Source of the DNA: an uncultured Prochlorococcus sp.
Lineage (GTDB): Bacteria > Cyanobacteriota > Cyanobacteriia > PCC-6307 > Cyanobiaceae
Assembly: GCA_902625845.1 (NCBI GenBank)
Contig: CACOCT010000001.1
Coordinates: forward strand, 62,001-126,000
Length of the DNA stretch: 64,000 nt
Direction of reading: 5' to 3'
The notes under the pieces are model-generated. The model was not told the origin of the DNA. It did not search any database and worked only from the letters and a program-made list of their open reading frames with translations. The translations under genes and the position numbers were made by a program. This document shows, piece by piece, positions 28,406 to 39,535 of this stretch. Every line of letters begins with the position of its first letter. Within the stretch, counting starts at the first letter, position 1.

Positions 28406-28477
28406 AGCGGATGAAGAGATTCGAACTCTCGACATTCTCCTTGGCAAGGAGATGCTCTACCACTGAGCTACATCCGC
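28406..28477 (-). tRNA. tRNA-Gly(GCC)
   Basis: The 72-nt cloverleaf is complete on the minus strand. The acceptor GCGGATG/CATCCGC pairs over 7 bp with discriminator T. The D arm GCTC..GAGC, the anticodon stem CTCCT/AGGAG around loop TGCCAAG (GCC), and the T arm GAGAG/CTCTC with TTCGAAT are all visible. CCA is not encoded. It marks the boundary between the island and the ribH core region, but the island repeats derive from tRNA-Pro, not from this gene. Confidence 0.95.
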
Positions 28478-28528
28478 ATACTATTTATTTTATCTTACTA
28501 AAGTAAAAAATTTAAAAAAATTACAAAT

Positions 28529-29005
28529 CTATTTTAGAGTTTTTATTAAAGATCCCATCTCAATAGCTTGCAATGCATAATTCCAACCTAGATTATTTTT
28601 TATTCCTGCCCGTTCTAATGCCTGCTGCATAGTATCAGTTGTTAAAACGCCAAAAATAATTGGAACATTATTCTCATATGCTATTTTTGCTATACCCTTA
28701 CTAGCTTCATTGACAACGACATCATAATGGGATGTTTCTCCTTTTATTACTGCACCAAGTGAAATAATAACATCATAGTTAGATTTCTGAATGAGAGCTT
28801 TTGCAGCTATTGGTAATTCAAATGAACCTGGGACCCAAACCAAGTCTAAATTATCACTATCATCCGAGATATCTAAACCATGCCTTTTAAGACAGTCAAG
28901 ACATCCAGCTAGAATTTTATTGGTAATTAGATCATTAAATCTAGCAATTACTATGCCAACTTTTAAAGATGAAGCATTAGTAAAAGAACCCTCATAAATT
29001 GTCAT
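28529..29005 (-). CDS. ribH: 6,7-dimethyl-8-ribityllumazine synthase
   Basis: RibH condenses 5-amino-6-ribitylaminouracil with dihydroxybutanone phosphate, the penultimate step of riboflavin synthesis. The 158-aa protein has the substrate motif PGSFELP (residues 59-65), the phosphate-binding GAVIKGET and the catalytic His93 in TSHYD. The length is typical. It is 46 bp downstream of psbZ on the same strand. Confidence 0.97.
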   Translation of the reverse strand: MTIYEGSFTNASSLKVGIVIARFNDLITNKILAGCLDCLKRHGLDISDDSDNLDLVWVPGSFELPIAAKALIQKSNYDVIISLGAVIKGETSHYDVVVNEASKGIAKIAYENNVPIIFGVLTTDTMQQALERAGIKNNLGWNYALQAIEMGSLIKTLK

Positions 29006-29051
29006 TTAAATTTTGCATATATATCTAGATTCTCACGTAAAGTGTATTAGA

Positions 29052-29249
29052 TCAAACTAAAGAGGAAACAATTCCAGTTATGAATACTAAAACAACCCAT
29101 ACAGCAGCAATTGAATAAATTTTTCGTCTGTTTTCTTTTTGACCTTCTTCAGTTGAAGGTTGAGTTACATACAACACAGGTACCCCAACTACTGCAATTA
29201 AAGATGAGAAAAGAAGAGCATTTACAAAAAAGAAATTTACAGCCTGCAT
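29052..29249 (-). CDS. psbZ: Photosystem II protein PsbZ
   Basis: PsbZ (Ycf9) is a small photosystem II core subunit that affects PSII-antenna interaction. The 65-aa protein has the conserved two-helix layout: N-terminal helix (NALLFSSLIAVVGVPVLY), loop VTQPSTEEGQKENRRKIY and a second helix ending TGIVSSLV. It is strong evidence for a cyanobacterial host. ribH follows 46 bp downstream. Confidence 0.95.
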   Translation of the reverse strand: MQAVNFFFVNALLFSSLIAVVGVPVLYVTQPSTEEGQKENRRKIYSIAAVWVVLVFITGIVSSLV

Positions 29250-29387
29250 GATTTAGTGATTAAAAGTTATAAGGATATTATATTCTCATAAAAAAGCATT
29301 TTTTGGGAAAAATTTACATAGTCTTAGTGAGTTGTAAAATGCAAAATTAAAATATGTCTCTAATATCTATTTAGCGTTCAAAAAAAG

Positions 29388-32150
29388 ATGACTCATGATA
29401 ATCTGATTCAACAAAGTTTATTTAGCGATGAAACTAAGATAATAACTACACGCAGTAACATTTCTGAGTACGAAAATTTAACTAATGAAGCTTTAGCTAA
29501 TGATGGAGAAAGCAGGCCAAGAACTAGAAAAAATCCCATAGTTAGTAATTGTAACAAAAGCAGTTTCTCAAACATAAATACTCAAGATTTAGTAAGCGAC
29601 AAGTCAAATAGTTTTAAAACTGTAGATAAAGAAAAATTAGCTCCTGTACTGAAGCATTACGTATCAATAAAAGAAGAGAATGATAATCATCTTTTGTTAT
29701 ATAGATTAGGAGATTTCTTTGAATGTTTTTTTGAAGATGCTATTTTAATTTCAGAGACACTGGAAATAACTCTTACAAGTAAAGATGGAGGTAAAGCTAT
29801 TGGTAGGGTCCCAATGGCAGGCATCCCACACCACGCATTAGAGAGATATAGTTCAGAATTAATCAAAAAAAATCACTCAATTGTAATTTGTGACCAAATA
29901 GAAAAAAATTTAGGGAAGAATGGTGGTCCCATCAAAAGAGCTATTACTAGAATTATTACTCCAGGAACAGTAATTGAAGAAGGAATGTTAGTAGCAAAAA
30001 AAAATAATTGGATAACAGCTATTTATATTGAAGAAGCAAATTTACCTGAAGACTCATGTTGGGGTATTTCTAGAGCTGATGTAAGTACTGGTGAATTAAT
30101 TTCTCTAGAAGGTAAATCTTTAAATAAACTTTGCGATGAAATAACAAAACTAGATGCCTCAGAAATTATTGTAGGTAGCGAAGAAGAAAAGAATCTTCTT
30201 TCAATTCAAGGTAAATTAATAAAATTTACTATTACTAAGAAAACACATTTCAGTATTAATGAATCTTCAAAAGCAATAAAATCATACTTTAAAGTTGAGA
30301 CATTAGAGGGACTAGGATTAAAATATTTGAATAATGCTACCAAATCTTTAGGTGGGTTAATAACTTACCTATTGACAATAAATCCATCAGAATATGAAAA
30401 AGAATCTTCAGTTAAAATTTCACTAGATTTTCCTCAGATAAATTTCCCCAGTGATCATCTAGTTATTGATTATCAAACCAAAAAAAATCTCGAAATTATT
30501 CAAACCCAAAGAGAAAATCAATATGTTGGCTCATTACTTTGGAGTATAGATAGAACTTACACATGCATGGGTGCAAGATGTTTAAGAAGTTGGATAGATT
30601 TTCCTTTAATAAGTACTAAAGAAATCTCAAAGAGACAAAATATTATACGAAATTTCATAGAGTCAAAAATAATTCGTAGTGATGCACAGAACCTCCTAAG
30701 AGCCATGGGAGACCTTGAAAGACTTGCAGGCAGAGCATGGGCAGGACAGGCTAGTCCGAGAGATCTTATAGCTATATCGGAGGGATTAAAAAGATTACCA
30801 AGACTAAAATCAACCATAGAATCTTTTAATTATGAATTACCAGATTGGGTTGAACAATTAACAAAACCTAATGATGAACTTATTAAATTAGCCGATACAA
30901 TTTCTGACACTCTTGTTAATTACCCTCCATTAAATATTAGTGAAGGGGGATTAATTCATGATGGTGTTGATAATATTCTTGATGGTTTAAGAAATGTCAT
31001 TGATGACTACGGTAACTGGCTAAACAATGAAGAAATAAAAGAAAGGAAATTAAGTAAAATTGCTAATTTAAAAATTCAATTTCACAGAAACTTTGGCTAC
31101 TATATTTCGATTAATAAATCAAAAGTCAATCTAGCTCCAAATCACTGGATTAAAAGACAAACATTAACCAATGAAGAGAGATATATCACCGCAGAAATAA
31201 AATCTCAAGAAAGTAAGATTTTTGAGATCAAAAACCGCGCAGCTTCAAAAGAATATGAGATTTTTTGTGATTTAAGAATTTCAGTAGCAGAAAAGACTAA
31301 AGAAATAAGATCAATAGCGAAATCGATTGCAAGCCTAGATGCATTATTAGGACTAGCATTAGCTGCAATCGAAAATGATTTTATCCAGCCCGAAATAATT
31401 CCGATAGAAGATAAAATTTTAAATTCAACTCAAGTCCAGGAGGGAAGAAATCCTATAGTTGAGCAACTATTAGATGAAAAGAAATTTATACCGAACGATA
31501 TTATCTTTAATGAAAAACAAAGTTTAATTATATTAACAGGACCCAATGCTAGTGGCAAAAGTTGCTTCATTAGACAAATAGGACTTATTCAAATATTAGC
31601 TCAAATAGGAAGTTTTGTTCCTGCAAAGAATGCAATCATAAAAGTAGTTGACAGAATCTTTACGAGAGTTGGAGCTGTTGATGATCAATCGACAGGACAG
31701 TCCACATTCATGGTGGAGATGGCTGAAACGGCTTCAATTTTAAATCAAGCCACAAGAAATTCACTTGTATTACTGGATGAGATAGGTAGAGGGACATCAA
31801 CTTTTGATGGATTATCAATAGCGTGGTCTGTAAGTGAATATATTGCCTCAGAAATTATTTGCAAATGTATTTTTGCTACACATTATCATGAATTGAATTA
31901 TTTAAAAAATACATTAAAAAATGTCGAAAATTTTCAAGTAATAGTAAAAAAGCTAAAAAATCAACTTTATTTTTGTCATAGGATTGAAAAAGGTGGATCA
32001 CATAAAAGTTATGGTATTGAAGCTGCCAGACTTGCAGGCGTCCCACATCAAGTCATAACAAAAGCTAATTTTATTTTAAATCACCTAGAAGAAAGTAATA
32101 AATTTAAAGACAAGTTAAATATCAAACTAATTAGAAATCAGGCTGCTTAG
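29388..32150 (+). CDS. mutS: DNA mismatch repair protein MutS
   Basis: MutS recognises mismatches and small loops. The 920-aa protein has an extra N-terminal region of about 90 residues, Ser/Asn-rich and probably disordered, before domain I. The mismatch-reading motif is FFECFFEDA (Phe and Glu of FxE kept). The ATPase has Walker [19 protein letters not shown] and Walker [17 protein letters not shown]. The stop is 4 bp from the convergent cobH end. Confidence 0.96.
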   Translation: MTHDNLIQQSLFSDETKIITTRSNISEYENLTNEALANDGESRPRTRKNPIVSNCNKSSFSNINTQDLVSDKSNSFKTVDKEKLAPVLKHYVSIKEENDNHLLLYRLGDFFECFFEDAILISETLEITLTSKDGGKAIGRVPMAGIPHHALERYSSELIKKNHSIVICDQIEKNLGKNGGPIKRAITRIITPGTVIEEGMLVAKKNNWITAIYIEEANLPEDSCWGISRADVSTGELISLEGKSLNKLCDEITKLDASEIIVGSEEEKNLLSIQGKLIKFTITKKTHFSINESSKAIKSYFKVETLEGLGLKYLNNATKSLGGLITYLLTINPSEYEKESSVKISLDFPQINFPSDHLVIDYQTKKNLEIIQTQRENQYVGSLLWSIDRTYTCMGARCLRSWIDFPLISTKEISKRQNIIRNFIESKIIRSDAQNLLRAMGDLERLAGRAWAGQASPRDLIAISEGLKRLPRLKSTIESFNYELPDWVEQLTKPNDELIKLADTISDTLVNYPPLNISEGGLIHDGVDNILDGLRNVIDDYGNWLNNEEIKERKLSKIANLKIQFHRNFGYYISINKSKVNLAPNHWIKRQTLTNEERYITAEIKSQESKIFEIKNRAASKEYEIFCDLRISVAEKTKEIRSIAKSIASLDALLGLALAAIENDFIQPEIIPIEDKILNSTQVQEGRNPIVEQLLDEKKFIPNDIIFNEKQSLIILTGPNASGKSCFIRQIGLIQILAQIGSFVPAKNAIIKVVDRIFTRVGAVDDQSTGQSTFMVEMAETASILNQATRNSLVLLDEIGRGTSTFDGLSIAWSVSEYIASEIICKCIFATHYHELNYLKNTLKNVENFQVIVKKLKNQLYFCHRIEKGGSHKSYGIEAARLAGVPHQVITKANFILNHLEESNKFKDKLNIKLIRNQAA

Positions 32151-32154
32151 AAAT

Positions 32155-32781
32155 TTATAGGATTGATTCTCTTAAAAGGGCATTAATTGTTGCACCAGCC
32201 ATTGCTGCTCCTCCTCTTGTTGAGCCCATAACTATATAAGGGAAATCTGTAGTTAAAAGCCTTTTTTTGCTTTTTTCAACCCCAATAAAACCAACTGGCA
32301 TACCAACAATTAAACTTGGTTTATTATCACAATCTTCCAAAATATCTAATAATCTTTCTAAAGCTGTTGGAGAACTTCCAAAAACTACTATAGGTGATAT
32401 TTTACCATAATATTTTTTTGAGAGTTCCAACCAAGCATGCTCTATCCCATAAGCAGTTTTTGTACTCTTAATTTCTACATTATCTACTATCCAATTTTTA
32501 GCCGAAAAGACCCTATTATTATGACATTTATTTGCCATCGTTCTAATGGCAGCGGCAGCCATATCTGTATCTGTTAGTATTGGTGCGCCTAATTTTAGAG
32601 ACTCTAAAGTTCTTTCACATACATTTTTACTGAATTCTAAAAGCCCTTGAATTTGAAAATCACCAGAAGTGTGAATTAGTCTTTCTAAAACTTTTGATTC
32701 TAAGCAATTAAAATTATTCTTAGTTAATTTAGATTTAATAAATTTAATACTCTCTAAGAAAATAGGATGATCTTTAACCAT
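32155..32781 (-). CDS. cobH: Precorrin-8X methylmutase
   Basis: CobH/CbiC moves a methyl group from C-11 to C-12 of precorrin-8X in cobalamin synthesis. The 208-aa protein has the catalytic His37 in LIHTSGDF. GMPVGFIGVEKSK and the C-terminal TRGGAAMAGATINALL are family signatures. It is monocistronic, divergent from holA with 48 bp between. Confidence 0.93.
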   Translation of the reverse strand: MVKDHPIFLESIKFIKSKLTKNNFNCLESKVLERLIHTSGDFQIQGLLEFSKNVCERTLESLKLGAPILTDTDMAAAAIRTMANKCHNNRVFSAKNWIVDNVEIKSTKTAYGIEHAWLELSKKYYGKISPIVVFGSSPTALERLLDILEDCDNKPSLIVGMPVGFIGVEKSKKRLLTTDFPYIVMGSTRGGAAMAGATINALLRESIL

Positions 32782-32829
32782 TCAAATAAAAATTCATTAA
32801 CAAGAGAAGTTATATAAAAGGAAAATTAT

Positions 32830-33810
32830 ATGCCAATACAAATTATATGGGGTAATGACACAAAATCCTGTGAAAATGAAATAGAAAAAATTATTAATTC
32901 AAATATTTCAAAACAATGGGAATCTTGTAATCTAAGTAAATTAGATGGTAGTGATGAAAATCAAGTGTTTAAAGCATTAGAAGAGATGCAAAATGCCCCT
33001 TTTGGAGATGGATCAAGAGTCATATTATTAAAAAATAATCCAATATTTAACATTAAAAATGATAAATTTGCAGATAAGTTTGAATCTTCTACACAAAATA
33101 TCCCTGATACTACTTTTTTAATATTATTTTGCGCAAATAAGCCTGATGCAAGAATGAAAACAACTAAATTTTTAAAGAAGCTTATCAATTCAAACAAAGC
33201 ATTTGAATCGTCTTATATTCTTCCAGATATTTGGGATTATGAGAGTCAAGTCAGATATGTTGAAGAAATTTCAAGAAATTTAAATATCAATTTAGATAAA
33301 AATACAGCACAAGCAATCATAGAATCTATCGGAACTGAGAGTACCAAGTTAGATAATGAATTAAGGAAAGCTTTACTTTACTTATCCGCAAAAAAGAAAA
33401 ATTTACTAACAGTAAAAGATATTGAATTAATATTCTTTGAACAACAATCAAATATTTTTAAAATCATTGATTCTTTAATTGAAAAAAAAATCTCTCAAAG
33501 TCTTAATGACATTAATAATTTAATAAAGCAAGGAGAACCTCCACTAAGATTAATCGCCGGATTAATTAGTCAAATAAGAATTCATACAATAGTTTTATTG
33601 CTTGGAGATGAAAATGACTTATCTAAAATAAGTCAACTTGCAGGCATTACTAATCCAAAAAGAATATTTTTCATTAGAAAGAAAATTAAAAATTGTGATC
33701 CAAAGTTTTTAATTAATTTAATGATTAAATTACTTGATATTGAATTCTTTTTAAAGAGAGGAAACAAGCCTATAAATGTATTTACAGAAAATTTAGCTTC
33801 ACTGACTTAA
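32830..33810 (+). CDS. holA: DNA polymerase III subunit delta
   Basis: HolA is the wrench subunit of the clamp loader that opens the beta clamp. The 326-aa protein starts with IQIIWGNDT, where family members have a degenerate P-loop, and continues through NAPFGDGSRVILLKN. It has the usual helical C-terminal domain (GEPPLRLIAGLISQIR). It lies 36 bp upstream of lysC. dnaX, another clamp-loader gene, is at 47.3 kb in this window. Confidence 0.87.
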   Translation: MPIQIIWGNDTKSCENEIEKIINSNISKQWESCNLSKLDGSDENQVFKALEEMQNAPFGDGSRVILLKNNPIFNIKNDKFADKFESSTQNIPDTTFLILFCANKPDARMKTTKFLKKLINSNKAFESSYILPDIWDYESQVRYVEEISRNLNINLDKNTAQAIIESIGTESTKLDNELRKALLYLSAKKKNLLTVKDIELIFFEQQSNIFKIIDSLIEKKISQSLNDINNLIKQGEPPLRLIAGLISQIRIHTIVLLLGDENDLSKISQLAGITNPKRIFFIRKKIKNCDPKFLINLMIKLLDIEFFLKRGNKPINVFTENLASLT

Positions 33811-33846
33811 TGAAAGTTTGATTAAGTATTTTATTATTATTTAAAT

Positions 33847-35607
33847 ATGGCATTATTAGTAAAAAAATTTGGCGGAACTTCAGTTGGAAATATTAATAAA
33901 ATCATAAATATTGCAAAAAGTATAAGTAAAAGTAAAGAAGCTGGTAATGATGTTGTGGTAGTAGTTTCAGCGATGGGACATTCTACTGATGATTTAAATA
34001 ATTTAGCTTACTCATTAAGCAAAAATCCTCCCAGAAGAGAACTAGATATGCTTCTTTCTACTGGAGAACAAGTTACTATTGCTCTACTATCTATCGCTCT
34101 TAATGAAATCGGGATCCCAGCAATCTCTATGACTGGTAGTCAAGTTGGAATAATTACAGAATCAATTCATGGAAAAGCAAGAATTCTGGAAATCAAAACC
34201 AGTAGAATTGAAGATCATTTAGCTGAAGGCTACGTAGTAGTAGTTGCAGGATTTCAAGGTTCAAGTTTAAGTCATAACGGTTCAATGGAAATAACAACAT
34301 TAGGAAGAGGAGGATCAGATACTTCTGCTGTTGCTCTGTCTACAGCTTTAGGAGCAGAAACGTGCGAAATATATACAGATGTTCCAGGCGTATTAACAAC
34401 CGATCCAAGAATAGTCACTAATGCAAAACTTCTAGATGCTATTAGCTGTGAGGAAATGCTTGAATTAGCCAGCGTCGGTGCTTCTGTACTACATCCTAGA
34501 GCAGTTGAAATAGCAAGAAATTACGGAATAAAGTTGTATGTTAAATCTAGTGAAACAGATCAGAAAGGAACACTTTTAAAAAGTGAGATCGAGCCTCTAA
34601 AATTATCCAGAGGTAGCTTAGAATTAACAAAAACAGTTAATAGTCTTGAAATTCTAGAAAAACAAGTTGTTTTTGGCTTACATGAACTACCAGACAAACC
34701 AGGCATTGCTGCTCAAATTTTTGAAGAATTATCTAAAGCTAAAATAAATGTAGATCTAATAATTCAAGCTACGCGAGAAGAAAACCGTAACGATATTACT
34801 TTTACTATTTCAGAAAAGTTTTTAGAAAAGACCATAGAACAATGTGATTTAATCATCGCTCAAATAGGAGGGAAATATAGTATTACACAAAACATGACTA
34901 AATTAAGTATTCAAGGTGCAGGAATAATGGGGAGACCAAGTATTTCTGCAGAATTTTTTGATACTCTCTCAAAAGCAAATATTAATGTAAGACTTATAGC
35001 AACAAGTGAAATCAAAGTAAGTTGCGTAATAGATTTAAAAGATATCTCTAAAGCAATCAGATTTGTAGGGGAAAAATTTAAATTATGTACTAAACAAATT
35101 TTTATTAATCCTATTTCAGAAATAAAAGATAAACCTGAAGTCAGAGGAATCGCTTTAGATAAGAATCAAGTACAAGTTAGTTTTAGAAATTTACCAGATA
35201 AGCCAGGAGTTGCTGCTTCAATCTGCTTAGCGCTGGCTGAAGCAAATTTAATTTTTGATACTATAGTTCAATCCGAGAGAAATAGTGAATTAAATACAAA
35301 AGATATTAGTTTTACGATGAACAAAGAAGACAGACTGAATGCAGAAAATGTTTTAAGTTTATTAATAAAAAAATATCCTGAATCAAGACTGGAGGATGGT
35401 CAAGCTATTGCTAAAATTAGTGCCGTCGGTGCAGGAATGGCTTTTAAAGAGGGAACTGCAGCAAAAATATTTAGAGCGCTAGCAAATGAAAATATTAATA
35501 TTGAAATGATCGCAACAAGTGAAATTAGAACATCATGTATTGTTCTTGAAAAAAATTGTAATAAAGCCGTAAATTCTATTCATAATTATTTTAGATTAGG
35601 CGAATAA
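33847..35607 (+). CDS. lysC: Aspartate kinase
   Basis: LysC phosphorylates aspartate, the first step to lysine, threonine and methionine. The 586-aa protein has the kinase start KFGGTSVG, the LGRGGSDTSAVALS loop and YTDVPGVLTTDPR. About 300 C-terminal residues hold two pairs of ACT domains (each begins like LPDKPGIAAQIF or LPDKPGVAASIC), the four-ACT form typical of cyanobacteria. This suggests feedback control by end-product amino acids. asd and dapA of the same pathway are at 41.5-43.5 kb. The stop is 1 bp from uvrB. Confidence 0.96.
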   Translation: MALLVKKFGGTSVGNINKIINIAKSISKSKEAGNDVVVVVSAMGHSTDDLNNLAYSLSKNPPRRELDMLLSTGEQVTIALLSIALNEIGIPAISMTGSQVGIITESIHGKARILEIKTSRIEDHLAEGYVVVVAGFQGSSLSHNGSMEITTLGRGGSDTSAVALSTALGAETCEIYTDVPGVLTTDPRIVTNAKLLDAISCEEMLELASVGASVLHPRAVEIARNYGIKLYVKSSETDQKGTLLKSEIEPLKLSRGSLELTKTVNSLEILEKQVVFGLHELPDKPGIAAQIFEELSKAKINVDLIIQATREENRNDITFTISEKFLEKTIEQCDLIIAQIGGKYSITQNMTKLSIQGAGIMGRPSISAEFFDTLSKANINVRLIATSEIKVSCVIDLKDISKAIRFVGEKFKLCTKQIFINPISEIKDKPEVRGIALDKNQVQVSFRNLPDKPGVAASICLALAEANLIFDTIVQSERNSELNTKDISFTMNKEDRLNAENVLSLLIKKYPESRLEDGQAIAKISAVGAGMAFKEGTAAKIFRALANENINIEMIATSEIRTSCIVLEKNCNKAVNSIHNYFRLGE

Positions 35608-35608
35608 T

Positions 35609-37648
35609 TTAAGTATTTCTTGCTAACTTTTGTCTTAATTTTTTTATTCTATCTCTTAAATTTGCAGCCTCCTCAAAGTTTAAATCTGAAGCAGCATTTT
35701 TCATTTTCGATTCTAATTTCTCTATTAGATCAGGCATCTCCTCAAATAAACAAAAATCATCATTCGAGCTTAAAATATCATCTGTTTTATTATTGACTAG
35801 GTTTATAAAATCCTTTGAAAGTTTACCAGTTTCTAATTTTCTCGATAATTCTAAAAAAGATAATATGGAATTTTGAATTTTTTTACCTGCAGCTTGAGGA
35901 GTGATCCCATTAATTTGATTATATTCTTCTTGTATAGCTCTACGTCTATCAGTCTCAGAAATTGCCTTTTTCATAGAATCTGTAAAATTATCTGCATAGA
36001 GTAAAGCAACTCCCTCAACATGCCTAGCAGCCCTTCCAATCGTTTGAATTAATGAGCGTTCTGCCCTTAGAAAACCTTCTTTATCTGCATCTAATATTGC
36101 TACTAAAGATACTTCAGGTAAATCTAATCCTTCTCTCAATAAATTAACCCCAACTAACACATCATATTCACCTAACCTGAGATCTTGAATAATTTCAATT
36201 CGTTCAATCGAATGAATTTCTGAATGTAAATATCTAACTCTGACTTTATTATCTGACAAAAAATCAGTAAGATCTTCTGCCATCCTTTTTGTGAGGGTTG
36301 TCACAAGAACTCTTTGATTTTTTTCTGACCTAGCCCGAATTTCAGATAGAAGATCATCTATCTGTCCCTTACTTGGCCTGACATCAATTAAAGGATCTAG
36401 CACACCTGTAGGTCTGATAACTTGTTCAACAAAATCGCCATTCGATTGATCTAACTCCCATTGACCAGGAGTTGCACTTACAAAAAGAGTCTGTTTAGAT
36501 TTATGCCAAAACTCATCACACTTTAATGGCCTATTATCAGCAGCACTAGGTAATCTAAAACCATGCTCAATTAAAACTTTTTTTCTTGCTTGATCACCGT
36601 TATACATAGCATGAAGTTGTGGACACGTTACATGACTTTCATCTACAACTAATAACCAATCATCAGGAAAGTAGTCAATTAAACATTCTGGAGGAGTACC
36701 GGCGGCTCTCCCAGCTAGGTGTCTTGCATAATTTTCAACTCCATTACAGTATCCAACTTCTTTAAGCATTTCTAAATCATATTTAGTTCTTTGTTCCAAT
36801 CTTTGAGCTTCAAGTAATTGACCATTATTAACAAAAAAATCAATTTGTGATTTTAATTCTTGATTAATTTCATAAATTGCACTCTCGAGTCTTTCCTTAG
36901 GAGTAACAAAATGCTTTGCAGGATATACACTTACTTGATCTAAGCTTTCCAATATTTCACCTGTTAAGGGATCTACATATCTAATAGCCTCAATTTCATC
37001 ACCAAAAAATTCAATCCTGATAATTCTATCTTCATAAGCTGGACCGACTTCTAAAACATCACCTTTAATACGAAATCTACCTCGACTTATTTCAATATCG
37101 TTTCTAGAGTATTGGTTATTTACTAATTCTCTTAAGGAAGATCTTAAATTAATTATTTCACCAACTTTAAATTTTACAGCTGCTTTCAAATATTCACTAG
37201 GGATACCAAGACCATAAATACAACTGATAGAAGCAACAACGATAACATCTCTTCTCTCAAATAATGATCTCGTTGCAGAATGTCTCAACATATCAATCTC
37301 TTCATTAATTGATGCTGTTTTCGCAATATATGTATCGCTTACGGGAACATATGCTTCTGGCTGATAATAGTCGTAATAAGAAATAAAATATTCGACGGCA
37401 TTTTTTGGAAAGAACTGTCTTAACTCATTACATAATTGAGCGGCTAATGTTTTATTGTGAGCAAGAACTAATGCAGGTCTCCCTGTTTGAGCAATTACAT
37501 TTGCGATTGTAAAAGTTTTACCGGTTCCTGTCGCACCAAGAAGTGTTTGGAACTTCTCACCAAGATTTACTCCTTTTACCAAACTTTTAATTGCACTAGG
37601 TTGATCACCTTTTGGCTCATATGGTGAATTAAGTTGATAACTATTCAC
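35609..37648 (-). CDS. uvrB: Excinuclease ABC subunit B
   Basis: UvrB verifies damage in nucleotide excision repair. The 679-aa protein has Walker A GATGTGKT (38-45), the damage-probing beta-hairpin [12 protein letters not shown], helicase motifs ([19 protein letters not shown]) and the C-terminal UVR domain ([16 protein letters not shown]) that contacts UvrC. It is convergent with lysC with a 1-bp gap. Confidence 0.97.
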   Translation of the reverse strand: MNSYQLNSPYEPKGDQPSAIKSLVKGVNLGEKFQTLLGATGTGKTFTIANVIAQTGRPALVLAHNKTLAAQLCNELRQFFPKNAVEYFISYYDYYQPEAYVPVSDTYIAKTASINEEIDMLRHSATRSLFERRDVIVVASISCIYGLGIPSEYLKAAVKFKVGEIINLRSSLRELVNNQYSRNDIEISRGRFRIKGDVLEVGPAYEDRIIRIEFFGDEIEAIRYVDPLTGEILESLDQVSVYPAKHFVTPKERLESAIYEINQELKSQIDFFVNNGQLLEAQRLEQRTKYDLEMLKEVGYCNGVENYARHLAGRAAGTPPECLIDYFPDDWLLVVDESHVTCPQLHAMYNGDQARKKVLIEHGFRLPSAADNRPLKCDEFWHKSKQTLFVSATPGQWELDQSNGDFVEQVIRPTGVLDPLIDVRPSKGQIDDLLSEIRARSEKNQRVLVTTLTKRMAEDLTDFLSDNKVRVRYLHSEIHSIERIEIIQDLRLGEYDVLVGVNLLREGLDLPEVSLVAILDADKEGFLRAERSLIQTIGRAARHVEGVALLYADNFTDSMKKAISETDRRRAIQEEYNQINGITPQAAGKKIQNSILSFLELSRKLETGKLSKDFINLVNNKTDDILSSNDDFCLFEEMPDLIEKLESKMKNAASDLNFEEAANLRDRIKKLRQKLARNT

Positions 37649-37672
37649 TTTCTAGTATCAGTTATGAATATA

Positions 37673-38449
37673 CTAAGAAATTTTTTGAGTGTTTAATGAA
37701 TTATCTAAAGATTCTTTTAAACCTCTTATCGCTGCAATCATTCCCACCATATTATCTAATTTATTGATTACACTGCCTACACCTACAGCTGAAGCACCGG
37801 AGGAAACAGCTAGAGGACAGGTAATTTGAGACAATCCAGAAGCGCTCATAATTGGAATATCTATTGCATTCTTTATAAATTCCTGTTTAATAGCAAATGT
37901 TGCAGCTAGTGTGGGAACAGATTTTTCAAATAATCCTTGTATCCCAGAACTATATGGCTTAGAACTTTTGCCTCCTTCTGTTTGAATAATATCAGCACCT
38001 TCTTTGATTAGTTGTAGAGCAAGATCAACTTGTTTATCCAAAGAAAGTGTATGCGGTACTGTTACTGAAAGAGGAATATTAGGCAATAAATCTTTAGTTT
38101 CTTTTGTTAAAGATAATACCTGATTAGCTGAAAAATTTATTCCTTTTTCGTAAAAAGAATCAAAGTTGCCAATCTCTACAAATGTTGCACCAGCTCTAAT
38201 AGAATCAATAAATAATCTAGGTTCTACTGCACTTACGCAAATTGGCAAGGAAGTTATATCTAAAACCTTTTCCACTAATAAAGGTTTACACGCTATGTCA
38301 ATAACATCTGCCCCACCTATGGAAGCAGCTTTCGCAATCATTTTGACAGATTCAATATCAAAATTATTCAGTCCTGATATTATTTTTAATAATGATTTAT
38401 TATGAAGTTCTTTTTGAACTTTTTGTGGCAATTGATTAATCAGAGTCAT
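37673..38449 (-). CDS. ycf23: Ycf23-like (DUF561) TIM-barrel protein
   Basis: The 258-aa protein matches the plastid/cyanobacterial Ycf23 family (DUF561). A TIM-barrel look is given by GADVIDIACKP, GATFVEIGNFDSF, ADIIQTEGGKSS and VGVGSVIN. The function is not established; a link to light responses has been discussed for homologues. It is 24 bp upstream of uvrB on the same strand in reading direction. Confidence 0.85.
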   Translation of the reverse strand: MTLINQLPQKVQKELHNKSLLKIISGLNNFDIESVKMIAKAASIGGADVIDIACKPLLVEKVLDITSLPICVSAVEPRLFIDSIRAGATFVEIGNFDSFYEKGINFSANQVLSLTKETKDLLPNIPLSVTVPHTLSLDKQVDLALQLIKEGADIIQTEGGKSSKPYSSGIQGLFEKSVPTLAATFAIKQEFIKNAIDIPIMSASGLSQITCPLAVSSGASAVGVGSVINKLDNMVGMIAAIRGLKESLDNSLNTQKIS

Positions 38450-38533
38450 TGACTAGATGTATTTACTCCCTGATTGTGACATTGTTTTATAAAAAAGCAT
38501 ATTTTTTTTTTAATATTATTTGACTTCAACAAT

Positions 38534-39535
38534 ATGACTAATAAATCAAAAAGTAACTGGACAAATTGGCATCATATATTTCATCGGTCGATTCTTAATA
38601 GTGAAAATTTTATGCCAAATGGAATTAATTTACTAATTAGTGTATCAGGTGGACAAGATTCAATGGCATTGATGACTTTAATAGATGATATTAAAGAACA
38701 ACATAATTGGTCTTTAAATGTTTGGCATGGAAATCATAAATGGCACAATGAGTCGGACAAATTTGCAAAGGAGTTACAAAATTATTGTTGTCGAAAAAAG
38801 ATTATTTTCTACAAAGATTCTGCAGATGGAATTGATATATCAACAGAAGAAAAAGCTAGAACATGGAGATATCAAAAATTATATGAAAAAGCTTCGAAAA
38901 TTTGCACCAAAAACAAAATTAATGGCAACTTATACATAGTTACTGGACACACAAGTACTGACAATGCCGAAACATTTCTTTTGAATCTTGCAAGAGGAAG
39001 CAACATTAGTGGATTAGGTGGTATTCCTAAAAAACGGTTACTAAATAAAGATTATTTTTTAGTGAGACCTTTTATGATTTTTAGTAGAAATGATACTACC
39101 TCTATATGTAAAAAATTAGAAATTCCTTTTTGGGTAGATCCTACAAATTCTGATACGCAATTAAAAAGAAATTTAATAAGGCACAAAGTCATCGGTGAAC
39201 TAGAAGAAATCTATCCTGGTTGTAGTAATAGAATCAACAAATTTATAGAAAAGATGAAAAGCTATAGCCAAGAGAGATCTGAATTATGCGAACTAGCTAT
39301 AAAATCATGCCTATGTGAAGATGGGATAAGAAGGATAACTTTAAATGATTTAGGTGAACAAGCTAGAGCAACAATTTTACATACTCTATTAAGTACAAAA
39401 TGCAAAAAGCAAATTAGTTCAAAAAATATTGATGAGCTATCTAAACAAATTTTTAACAAACATTCTGGACAGAAATATTTTTCAGATGGAGTAGAAGTAA
39501 TTTGGAATAAAAATTTTATTAGAATTATTTTCTAA
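38534..39535 (+). CDS. tilS: tRNA(Ile)-lysidine synthase
   Basis: TilS converts C34 to lysidine in the tRNA-Ile that reads AUA. The 333-aa protein has the N-type ATP-pyrophosphatase P-loop SGGQDS (38-43). The HTSTDNAETFLLNLARGS motif matches the family. The C-terminal domain is short. The end overlaps the convergent RNase J gene by 4 bp. Confidence 0.94.
   Translation: MTNKSKSNWTNWHHIFHRSILNSENFMPNGINLLISVSGGQDSMALMTLIDDIKEQHNWSLNVWHGNHKWHNESDKFAKELQNYCCRKKIIFYKDSADGIDISTEEKARTWRYQKLYEKASKICTKNKINGNLYIVTGHTSTDNAETFLLNLARGSNISGLGGIPKKRLLNKDYFLVRPFMIFSRNDTTSICKKLEIPFWVDPTNSDTQLKRNLIRHKVIGELEEIYPGCSNRINKFIEKMKSYSQERSELCELAIKSCLCEDGIRRITLNDLGEQARATILHTLLSTKCKKQISSKNIDELSKQIFNKHSGQKYFSDGVEVIWNKNFIRIIF

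Noticed and set aside
21139-28528. Integrase or transposase gene in the island
   Set aside because: I looked for tyrosine or serine recombinase and transposase motifs in the open frames and found none.
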